From: Campylobacterales bacterium
Lineage (GTDB): Bacteria > Campylobacterota > Campylobacteria > Campylobacterales > Sulfurovaceae
Direction: 5' to 3'
Assembly (NCBI GenBank): GCA_014763905.1
Contig: JACXUN010000064.1
Location: forward strand, 1-7,973
DNA: 7,973 nucleotides
The translations under genes and the position numbers were made by a program. Shown here in pieces: positions 1 through 4,773 of the stretch. The stretch's first letter is position 1; each line of letters opens with the position of its first letter. The notes beneath the pieces were generated by a model. That model did no database searches. It was not told where the DNA came from and saw nothing but the letters and a program-made list of their open reading frames with translations.

Positions 1-108
1 GTAGTAAACTACAGCTTGCCCACCAGTTTTAAGATCAACGTCAGCAACTGCACCTGTTGTAAAAGCCATTGCTGCGATAGCAGCTAAACTTAAGTTTGTA
101 ATTTTCAC
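1..108 (-). CDS. N-terminus of an exported porin-like outer membrane protein (partial)
   Basis: Only the first 36 codons are present; the gene runs off the left edge. The translation begins (V/M)KITNLSLAAIAAMAFTTG, a typical Sec signal peptide with one Lys, a hydrophobic core and a probable cleavage after AVA, and continues DVDLKTGGQAVVYY. That mature start is the style seen in Campylobacterota porins and major outer membrane proteins, so an outer membrane channel is the likely role, but the barrel itself is not visible. The start is GTG at 108-106: an AGGAG lies five to six bases upstream, and the ATG that overlaps it by one base (110-108) is followed directly by TGA, so it cannot be used. 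A promoter candidate lies about 75 bases upstream. The porin assignment is inference from the signal region only. Confidence 0.65.
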   Translation of the reverse strand, partial: MKITNLSLAAIAAMAFTTGAVADVDLKTGGQAVVYY

Positions 109-460
109 ATTTTCTCCTTTATATTGAGTTTACTGAACCAATAAGCCTCGAAAAACTTATCAATCCAATAAATCTACCTCATCATCATAACAGTACAAAC
201 CTTATTTTTTCTTGATATGAGGTACTTTTGCTAAAAGTTTACAAATATTTAACTCAAGTGATACTTTTCTCTTATGGGTTCTGAAGCCCATAAAACCATG
301 CTTTGGCTATATCTTATGTGTATATATGTGATATTTGGTTACTTTTTGAATAAAAAAGTAGAAGTTTGATAAAAAACGTGATTTTTGTCCGAAATTATCG
401 ATTTGGTGAATGATTTTAAGTTAAAAAAATATTTTAAGGAAAGATTGCTAAGAAAAAGTA
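109..460. other. Intergenic region between porin-like gene and tRNA-Ser
   Basis: This 352-base stretch has no gene I can support. It is strongly AT-rich. It holds the porin leader and promoter, and a 7-bp inverted repeat TTATGGG/CCCATAA (272-278 and 287-293, 8-base loop) with no T-run on either strand, so it is not a standard terminator. I could not identify a clear terminator for the tRNA operon, which is transcribed into this region from the right. Short open frames at 339-573 exist only because they read through tRNA-Ser. Confidence 0.6.
184..192 (-). promoter_or_regulatory. Extended -10 promoter of the porin-like gene
   Basis: On the minus strand 192-184 reads TGTTATGAT, an extended -10 (TGn plus TATGAT) with AT-rich DNA upstream and no -35, as is usual for the housekeeping sigma factor in Campylobacterota. 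It predicts a leader of about 70 bases before the GTG start. Other AT-rich boxes are present nearby, so the choice is tentative. Confidence 0.4.
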
Positions 461-548
461 TGGCCGGGAGAGGGAGATTCGAACTCCCGGAGGTGTTACC
501 CTCACCGGTTTTCAAGACCGGCACATTCGACCACTCTGACATCTCCCG
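461..548 (-). tRNA. tRNA-Ser (anticodon UGA)
   Basis: An 88-nt tRNA with a long variable arm, as expected for class II serine tRNA. The acceptor stem pairs CGGGAGA with TCTCCCG, the discriminator is G and CCA is encoded (461-463 on the plus strand reads TGG). The anticodon stem is CCGGT/ACCGG with loop CTTGAAA, giving anticodon UGA (512-514). The T loop TTCGAAT is present. It is the last gene of a four-tRNA minus-strand operon, 59 nt after tRNA-Cys. Confidence 0.97.
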
Positions 549-559
549 AAAAAGAGAAT

Positions 560-599
560 GGAATTTTATCTAAAAAAGCTTTAGATAAACTTAAATTCC
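560..599. repeat. Hairpin in the spacer between tRNA-Cys and tRNA-Ser
   Basis: TTTATCTAAA (565-574) and TTTAGATAAA (580-589) form a perfect 10-bp stem around a 5-base loop. An outer GGAAT/ATTCC pair (560-564 and 595-599) extends it after an internal loop. It fills most of the 59-base spacer of the tRNA operon and has no T-run, so a role in processing of the tRNA precursor is more likely than termination; that role is inference. Confidence 0.6.
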
Positions 600-607
600 T
601 TAAGTTT

Positions 608-681
608 TGGAGGCGACACCCGGATTTGAACCGGGGATAGCAGCTTTGCAGGCTGCGGCCTTACCGCTTGGCGATGTCGCC
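608..681 (-). tRNA. tRNA-Cys (anticodon GCA)
   Basis: A 74-nt class I tRNA. The acceptor stem pairs GGCGACA with TGTCGCC, discriminator U, encoded CCA. The anticodon loop CTGCAAA gives anticodon GCA (647-649), and the T arm contains GGTTCAAAT. It is the third tRNA of the minus-strand operon. Confidence 0.97.
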
Positions 682-721
682 ATTCTAATTACGCCATATT
701 TTGTTGAACCGCTTACTTCAA

Positions 722-737
722 ATGCAACTAGTTGCAT
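722..737. repeat. 16-bp perfect palindrome between tRNA-Leu and tRNA-Cys
   Basis: ATGCAACTAGTTGCAT is a perfect even palindrome in the 85-base spacer. It has no loop, so it looks more like a dimeric protein site or a recombination remnant than an RNA hairpin. Weak flanking complementarity (CTTCA at 716-720 and TGAAG at 749-753) could extend a structure in RNA. Function is unknown. Confidence 0.6.
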
Positions 738-766
738 GAGCTGTCTGCTGAAGAGAACAATTCATG

Positions 767-854
767 TGGTGCCCGGGGCCGGACTCGAACCGGCACGGTC
801 GCAATGACCGGGGGATTTTAAGTCCCCTGTGTCTACCAATTTCACCACCCGGGC
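767..854 (-). tRNA. tRNA-Leu (anticodon UAA)
   Basis: An 88-nt class II tRNA with a long variable arm (CGGTCATTGCGACCG forms its stem). The acceptor stem pairs GCCCGGG with CCCGGGC, discriminator A, encoded CCA. The anticodon loop CTTAAAA gives UAA (818-820), and the D arm contains AAATTGGTAGACAC, typical of leucine tRNAs. It is the second gene of the operon. Confidence 0.97.
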
Positions 855-875
855 GTTTTCAGTAAATAGTTAAGA

Positions 876-921
876 GTGAATAATGAATAATTATTTCGAT
901 TCAAAATTATTCACTATTCAC
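876..921. repeat. Imperfect inverted repeat between tRNA-Gly and tRNA-Leu
   Basis: The arms GTGAATAATGAATAATT (876-892) and AATTATTCACTATTCAC (905-921) are complementary at 16 of 17 positions around a 12-base loop. The arms are themselves built of a 7-base unit (GTGAATA/ATGAATA), and a further CTATTC and TTCACTATT follow to 939. It occupies most of the 88-base tRNA spacer. It may be a dispersed AT-rich intergenic palindrome or a processing hairpin. Confidence 0.65.
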
Positions 922-942
922 TATTCGTTTTTCACTATTTTA

Positions 943-1017
943 TGGAGCGAGTGAAGGGATTCGAACCCTCGACCCCAACCTTGGCAAGGTTATGCTCTAC
1001 CCCTGAGCTACACTCGC
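943..1017 (-). tRNA. tRNA-Gly (anticodon GCC)
   Basis: A 75-nt class I tRNA. The acceptor stem pairs GCGAGTG with CACTCGC, discriminator U, encoded CCA. The anticodon loop TTGCCAA gives GCC (983-985), and the T arm is GAGGG-TTCGAAT-CCCTT. It is the first gene of the minus-strand operon and lies about 28 bases downstream of a perfect TATAAT box. Confidence 0.97.
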
Positions 1018-1044
1018 ATCGATTCCGCTTGAAATCGGATTGAG

Positions 1045-1050
1045 ATTATA
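1045..1050 (-). promoter_or_regulatory. -10 box of the tRNA operon promoter
   Basis: On the minus strand 1050-1045 reads TATAAT, a perfect -10, preceded by TTGGC and AT-rich DNA without a -35. Transcription would start near 1038, followed by a GC-richer leader of about 20 bases before tRNA-Gly. The position immediately upstream of the first tRNA supports a single promoter for all four tRNAs. Confidence 0.6.
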
Positions 1051-1094
1051 GCCAAGAATTTTTTAAATGTAAAGAGTTTGGATGCATTTTTTGA

Positions 1095-1100
1095 TATAAT
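1095..1100 (+). promoter_or_regulatory. -10 box of the ilvD promoter
   Basis: TATAAT follows TTTTTGA, with no -35 visible, giving a start near 1107 and a leader of about 55 bases. Directly after it the 10-base unit TTTCAAAAAT is repeated in tandem (1101-1120). The tRNA operon promoter points the other way 45 bases to the left. Confidence 0.5.
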
Positions 1101-1124
1101 TTTCAAAAATTTTCAAAAATCAAT

Positions 1125-1144
1125 GTAGGGTCGATTTTTCGACC
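1125..1144. repeat. GTAG-headed REP-like palindrome in the ilvD leader
   Basis: GTAG (1125-1128) is followed by GGTCGA (1129-1134), a TTTT loop and TCGACC (1139-1144), a perfect 6-bp stem. It lies between the -10 and the ribosome binding site of ilvD, so it would fold in the ilvD leader RNA. The GTAG head followed by a palindrome is the layout described for REP elements linked to RAYT transposases, and it matches the head of the element after ilvD. Confidence 0.5.
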
Positions 1145-1162
1145 AATAATAAAAGGATACAA

Positions 1163-2851
1163 ATGCGAAGTGATATCGTCAAAAAAGGTCACAACCGAGC
1201 CCCTCACCGTTCACTCTTCCGAGCAACCGGACTGCAAGATGAAGATTTCAACAAACCGTTTATCGGCGTTGCCAACTCATTTATCGAGATTATCCCCGGA
1301 CACTTCTTTCTGAATAAGGTTTCAGAGATTATCAAAGATGAGATCCGCAAAGCTGGATGTGTCCCGTTTGAGTTCAATACCATTGGGGTGGATGATGGGA
1401 TCGCCATGGGACACGACGGGATGCTTTTTTCTCTACCTTCACGTGAAATCATCGCCAACTCTATCGAAACGGTTATGAATGCCCATAAACTCGATGCCAT
1501 GATCGCCATCCCGAACTGTGACAAGATCGTACCGGGAATGATTATGGGTGCGTTGCGGGTGAATGTCCCAACCGTATTTGTTTCCGGTGGACCGATGGCA
1601 AAAGGATATACCAAAGATGGAACCCCTATAGACCTTGCTACGGCGTTTGAAGCCGTAGGGAAATTTGAAGCCGGACAGATCAGCGAAGATGAACTCAAAG
1701 ATATCGAGTGCAACGCCTGTCCAAGCGGCGGAAGCTGCTCAGGGATGTTCACCGCCAACTCGATGAATACACTCATGGAAGCGATGGGAATTGCTCTGCC
1801 GGGTAATGGAACCATTCTCGCCCTCACCACACAAAGAGAAGAGCTATATAGAAAGGCAGCTAGACGTATCTGTGAAATCGCTCTCATGAAACAAGAAGAG
1901 GCAGCCCAATACAATCTCCGTAATATATTAAATGAAAATGCGATACGAAATGCCTTTGCCGTAGATATGGCAATGGGTGGAAGCTCCAATACGGTTCTAC
2001 ATATGTTAGCCATTGCCAAAGAGGCGGAGGTCAACTTCAACTTGGAAGATATCAATACTATCTCCAAAGAGGTATCCCATATCGCCAAAATCTCACCGAG
2101 TCTAACTACGGTGCATATGCAAGATATCGACAAAGCCGGTGGAGTTAGTGCCGTTATGCACGAAATGAGCAAACGCGGAGAGCATATCCTCCGTGATAAC
2201 CTTACTATAACAGGTGAAACCATTAAAGAGCGTATCGCTAACGCGGAGATCACCGATATCAATATCATCCATACGATAGATAATCCCTATTCACAAGTGG
2301 GTGGGCTGGCGATCTTATATGGAAACTTGGCAGAACAAGGAGCCGTTATCAAAACCGCCGGTATCACCGGAGACAGAGTCTTCACCGGAACGGCGGTCTG
2401 TTATAACTCACAAGATGAAGCGATCAAAGGAATCATCAACGGTGAGGTCAAACCGGGGAATGTAGTTGTCATCCGATACGAAGGACCAAAAGGCGGTCCG
2501 GGAATGCAAGAGATGCTCAGTCCAACCAGTTTGATTATGGGTATGGGATTGGGTGATAAGGTAGCACTCATTACCGACGGACGATTCTCCGGTGCCACCC
2601 GAGGAGCCAGTATCGGTCACGTCTCTCCGGAAGCAGCAGAAGGCGGCATGATCGGACTGCTCGAAAACGGAGATGAAATTCATATCGATGTGGATCAATA
2701 TATCTTGCAGGTCAATCTCTCAGATGAAGAGATCACAAAACGAAAAGCAAACTTCACACCAATCGTCAAACCATTAGAAAGCAAATGGTTAAAGCAGTAT
2801 CGAGCCTTGGTTACCAACGCCAGCAACGGTGCAATTTTAGTAGCAGAATAA
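1163..2851 (+). CDS. ilvD: Dihydroxy-acid dehydratase IlvD
   Basis: This cytoplasmic Fe-S enzyme removes water from 2,3-dihydroxyisovalerate and 2,3-dihydroxy-3-methylvalerate, the third common step of valine and isoleucine synthesis. The 562-residue product carries both IlvD/Edd family signatures: NCDKIVPGM (residues 118-126) and [20 protein letters not shown] (183-202), plus the C-terminal [11 protein letters not shown] and [10 protein letters not shown] blocks. C119 and C192 are the expected cluster ligands. The position that holds a third cysteine in [2Fe-2S] plant and mycobacterial enzymes reads [10 protein letters not shown] here, as in E. coli IlvD, suggesting the oxygen-labile [4Fe-4S] class. 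It is shorter than the 616-residue E. coli enzyme. The ATG at 1163 has AAAAGGA five bases upstream. It is a single gene with its own promoter, convergent with pcm. Substrate is assigned by overall similarity; the sister enzyme Edd is less likely. Confidence 0.96.
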   Translation: MRSDIVKKGHNRAPHRSLFRATGLQDEDFNKPFIGVANSFIEIIPGHFFLNKVSEIIKDEIRKAGCVPFEFNTIGVDDGIAMGHDGMLFSLPSREIIANSIETVMNAHKLDAMIAIPNCDKIVPGMIMGALRVNVPTVFVSGGPMAKGYTKDGTPIDLATAFEAVGKFEAGQISEDELKDIECNACPSGGSCSGMFTANSMNTLMEAMGIALPGNGTILALTTQREELYRKAARRICEIALMKQEEAAQYNLRNILNENAIRNAFAVDMAMGGSSNTVLHMLAIAKEAEVNFNLEDINTISKEVSHIAKISPSLTTVHMQDIDKAGGVSAVMHEMSKRGEHILRDNLTITGETIKERIANAEITDINIIHTIDNPYSQVGGLAILYGNLAEQGAVIKTAGITGDRVFTGTAVCYNSQDEAIKGIINGEVKPGNVVVIRYEGPKGGPGMQEMLSPTSLIMGMGLGDKVALITDGRFSGATRGASIGHVSPEAAEGGMIGLLENGDEIHIDVDQYILQVNLSDEEITKRKANFTPIVKPLESKWLKQYRALVTNASNGAILVAE

Positions 2852-2856
2852 TACGC

Positions 2857-2922
2857 GTAGGGTGGGCTTTAGCCCACCATTTTTAAAGATTGTTATATTT
2901 TCGTGGGCTAAAGCCCACCCTA
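2857..2922. repeat. REP-like inverted pair between ilvD and pcm
   Basis: Two 20-base arms are exact reverse complements (2858-2877 and 2903-2922) around a 25-base AT-rich spacer. Each arm is itself a hairpin: GGTGGGCT-TT-AGCCCACC on the left (2861-2878) and GTGGGCT-AA-AGCCCAC on the right. The left copy is headed by GTAG (2857-2860) and the right ends CTAT, a one-base change from CTAC. This head-outward doublet matches the organisation of REPIN/BIME elements. The last three bases of the right copy are the pcm stop codon. Confidence 0.75.
2861..2884 (+). terminator. Probable rho-independent terminator of ilvD
   Basis: The left REP hairpin, GGTGGGCT/AGCCCACC with a tight TT loop, begins 10 bases after the ilvD stop and is followed by ATTTTT. 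On the plus strand this has the form of an intrinsic terminator, so the repeat may have been recruited as one. The larger 20-bp pairing with the right copy would compete with it. Confidence 0.5.
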
Positions 2923-3552
2923 TTTGACCCGTCCATCCATAATCGGTACAAAGAGACAAGGCTCAATCGATTCGGAAGTGATTTTCCCGTTTCGTTTATA
3001 AAAGCGGGTCAGAATCTGTAATCCATCCTGCTCCATCGGAGCCAGGAGAATCCCTCCCTCTGCTAATTGTTCAAACAACACTTCAGGAATCTGCTTGGCG
3101 GTTGCCGAAAAGAGAATGCGATCATAGGGAGCATACGCTTTCCAGCCTCGCTGTCCATCATCGAAACGGGTAAAGATATTATTGATTCCCTCTTTTCTGA
3201 AACGTTCTTTTGCCTCTTTGAGCAGGGAGTCTATCCGTTCAATGGTAAACACACGCCGGCACAGTTTAGAGAGAATCGCCGCTTGGTATCCGCTGCCGCA
3301 CCCTATTTCCAAAACCGAATCGGCTCCTTGGACTTCAAGGTGCTGCGTCATTTTGGCTACGGTTAGTGGGGAGGATATCCATTGATTTTGCTGCATGGGA
3401 AGTGCATCAAGTTGATAGGCAATGTGACCAAGACCGGTAGGGACAAACAGCTTTCTATTGACTTCTAAAAAAGCCTGTTTAACATACGGGTAGAGGCTAA
3501 AGTGCCGTTCTATCGCCTCTACCATCTGTGTCTGTTGTATTACTGATCTCAT
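2920..3552 (-). CDS. pcm: Protein-L-isoaspartate O-methyltransferase
   Basis: The enzyme methylates L-isoaspartyl residues in aged proteins with S-adenosylmethionine, starting their repair; it acts in the cytoplasm. The 210-residue product is of normal family length. SAM motif I is VLEIGCGSGYQ (80-90), the acidic post-I loop is TIERID (103-108), motif II is YDRILFSA (143-150) and motif III is LAEGGILLAPM (163-173). The substrate-site ISSP (59-62) sits before motif I as in the family. The ATG at 3552 has only a weak upstream GGA, so translation may be modest; no better start is in frame before the conserved N-terminus. The TAG stop lies within the REP-like repeat shared with the ilvD end, so the last residues may have been changed by insertion of that element. 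A weak -10 (TAAAAT, 3592-3587) lies upstream. Confidence 0.93.
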   Translation of the reverse strand: MRSVIQQTQMVEAIERHFSLYPYVKQAFLEVNRKLFVPTGLGHIAYQLDALPMQQNQWISSPLTVAKMTQHLEVQGADSVLEIGCGSGYQAAILSKLCRRVFTIERIDSLLKEAKERFRKEGINNIFTRFDDGQRGWKAYAPYDRILFSATAKQIPEVLFEQLAEGGILLAPMEQDGLQILTRFYKRNGKITSESIEPCLFVPIMDGRVK

Positions 3553-3586
3553 CTAACGTCCGATCCCGCTCACTAAATTGGATCAA

Positions 3587-3592
3587 ATTTTA
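3587..3592 (-). promoter_or_regulatory. Possible -10 box of pcm
   Basis: The minus strand 3592-3587 reads TAAAAT within TTTTAGATAAAATTTG, about 35 bases upstream of the pcm start. There is no extended TGn and no -35. The 75-base gap to the upstream membrane-protein gene is large enough for a separate promoter, but read-through is also possible. Confidence 0.3.
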
Positions 3593-3627
3593 TCTAAAAT
3601 GTGATTAAAAACGTTAAATTCTAACCG

Positions 3628-4005
3628 CTATTTTATGAGTTCGTTTAACTCTCGCTGAAGGGCATCATTTTTAAAGTTGACAAAATTGATATAACAGACC
3701 AGATCACTAATCATCAACTGTTCATTCTCAAGAAGCCTCAGCATTATATCTCGCAATGACTGCTCTTCGGTCAGTTCAATCGAAAAGAGTTCATCATCAC
3801 TTAAGGTGATATAGACTTTTTGATTATTTTGGATGACATGCAAGACCTCTTTACGAGAACTGCTTCTCACAATGTATAAAACAACCACACTAATCATAAA
3901 TAATACTAATAGTGTAATAAATAATATCTTTTTGGTCAATAGGTAAAACGTAATAAGTATAACAGGAGTCATTAATATAAATATAAAATTAGCCGTCGTT
4001 TCCAT
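3628..4005 (-). CDS. Small two-helix membrane protein of unknown function
   Basis: The 125-residue product is not one I recognise. Two hydrophobic segments, about residues 6-23 and 27-46, are separated by a short TKK turn and followed by RSSSRKE, so both ends are probably cytoplasmic. The remaining 75 residues form a soluble tail rich in charged and leucine residues: a short probable beta part (EVLHVIQNNQKVYITL, 53-68), an acidic stretch (SDDELFSIELTEEQ), then helices ending LQRELNELIK. No enzyme motif or cysteine pair is visible. ATG at 4005 has AAGGA eight bases upstream, which supports real translation. The gene is more AT-rich than its neighbours. It lies between pcm and a lipoprotein gene on the same strand, but gaps of 75 and 181 bases argue against tight coupling. 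Confidence 0.75.
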   Translation of the reverse strand: METTANFIFILMTPVILITFYLLTKKILFITLLVLFMISVVVLYIVRSSSRKEVLHVIQNNQKVYITLSDDELFSIELTEEQSLRDIMLRLLENEQLMISDLVCYINFVNFKNDALQRELNELIK

Positions 4006-4186
4006 CTAATTATCCTTTTTTGGTTTTATTTAAGATAAGAATATCAATTATTTGTGTAGTGTTAAAAGAGTCATATCACAATCCCAGACAAATCTCTCGT
4101 AATGCATTGAAAAAAGATATTTTTGAGTACCAATATAACACTCTCTATACAAGTTGATTTATAACAATTTTTCTCACAATTTTGTC

Positions 4187-4642
4187 CTATTCTTCCAACA
4201 CCAAACCGCTTCGATCGATTCGCTTCCATGTTCCACCGTCCAACATATTGCCCTCACCGCTAGAGACTTGCTGACACCCGACACAGATCTCCGCCACACC
4301 GTTATGAAACGGAAAGGCATAATCATAAAAGGGTTCCAACACCATATTGAGAGCCTGATCAAAGAACCCTATCTTACCATTGATACGGGTACGAGCCAAT
4401 CCCTCTTGAAAAGGATCGATTTGACCTTGGTCGTTCGATATTGCCGCCATTGCTTTGCCATCTTGGCGTACATAATACCATTGGTCTGCTATCTTGATTG
4501 TCGCCAGCTCCTGCCTTTCAAAATCCAATGTAGAGAGAATCTCTTGATCAAAAGAGACGGTATAACTCTTCTCTATTTTCGGGATATTATTTGAGCATCC
4601 GACGATAAATAAAAGTGTCAAAAAAGACCAAAACATTTTCAT
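4187..4642 (-). CDS. WG-repeat lipoprotein
   Basis: The 151-residue product starts with a lipoprotein signal peptide: a positively charged start, a hydrophobic run FWSFLTLLF and lipobox IVGC with C16 as the lipidated residue. The body matches WG beta repeats (KWG type): NDQGQIDPFQEGLARTRING (70-89), then KIGFFDQALNMVLEPFYDYA and FPFHNGVAEI follow the typical pattern of F-x-G-L-A, a Gly-aromatic strand, and a P-x-Y/F-D-x-A turn. About two repeats are visible, few for the family. A CVGC pair (120-123) near the end could bind metal or form a disulfide. It is probably anchored to the inner or outer membrane facing the periplasm; its biochemical role is unknown. The ATG at 4642 has GGAG ten bases upstream, and M3 at 4636 is an alternative. 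An extended -10 lies at 4710-4702. Confidence 0.8.
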   Translation of the reverse strand: MKMFWSFLTLLFIVGCSNNIPKIEKSYTVSFDQEILSTLDFERQELATIKIADQWYYVRQDGKAMAAISNDQGQIDPFQEGLARTRINGKIGFFDQALNMVLEPFYDYAFPFHNGVAEICVGCQQVSSGEGNMLDGGTWKRIDRSGLVLEE

Positions 4643-4657
4643 AATCGCAGTACTCCA

Positions 4658-4682
4658 TAACCTGAGTTCGACGGGATATCAT
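4658..4682. repeat. 25-bp direct repeat, copy 1 (lipoprotein leader)
   Basis: This 25-bp sequence, containing CCTGAGTTCGACGGGATATC, recurs exactly and in the same orientation at 7887-7911. On the minus strand it reads ATGATATCCCGTCGAACTCA and encodes MISRRTQV. Here it lies in the 5' leader of the lipoprotein gene, between its -10 and its start. The minus-strand frame is blocked by TGA two codons upstream and leaves the lipoprotein start out of frame. Confidence 0.85.
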
Positions 4683-4701
4683 TGTTCAATTCATTAATTA
4701 A

Positions 4702-4710
4702 ATTATAGCA
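4702..4710 (-). promoter_or_regulatory. Extended -10 promoter of the lipoprotein gene
   Basis: The minus strand 4710-4702 reads TGCTATAAT, a perfect extended -10, in very AT-rich DNA. Transcription would start near 4695, giving a leader of about 53 bases that includes the 25-bp repeat. It lies between the nifU terminator and the lipoprotein gene, so the lipoprotein is probably transcribed separately from nifSU. Confidence 0.6.
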
Positions 4711-4727
4711 CTAAAATATAAATTTTA

Positions 4728-4766
4728 TAAATAAAGAAGAATAACTCAGGTGGAAGTTCCACCTGA
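4728..4766 (-). terminator. Rho-independent terminator of nifS-nifU
   Basis: Eight bases after the nifU stop the minus strand folds TCAGGTGG (4766-4759), loop AACTT, CCACCTGA (4753-4746), an 8-bp GC-containing stem. A T-rich tract (GTTATTCTTCTTTATTT) follows at lower coordinates. The spacing and shape are those of an intrinsic terminator for the nifSU operon. Confidence 0.75.
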
Positions 4767-4773
4767 AGAAGTA

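Noticed and set aside
272..293. TTATGGG/CCCATAA hairpin as terminator of the tRNA operon
   Set aside because: It has no T-run on the minus strand and lies about 170 bases beyond tRNA-Ser.
339..807. Short open frames over the tRNA region, including ones reading GRGRFELP and ATPGFEPG
   Set aside because: These are translations of tRNA-Ser, tRNA-Cys and tRNA-Leu, the usual false ORFs seen on tRNA complements.
1204..2268. Long minus-strand open frame of 354 codons inside ilvD
   Set aside because: It lies fully antisense to a clearly recognised, full-length ilvD, has no ribosome binding site and its translation is rich in Ser/Ile with no domain. It follows from the codon use of ilvD.
4154..4594. 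Plus-strand frame of 146 codons overlapping the lipoprotein gene
   Set aside because: It is antisense to a gene with a lipobox and WG repeats, and shows no ribosome binding site or motif.
4550..4682. Upstream ORF starting at the ATG of repeat copy 1 and overlapping the lipoprotein start
   Set aside because: The 31-codon frame has no ribosome binding site and its product after MISRRTQV is simply the lipoprotein gene read out of frame. Translational coupling is possible but unsupported.
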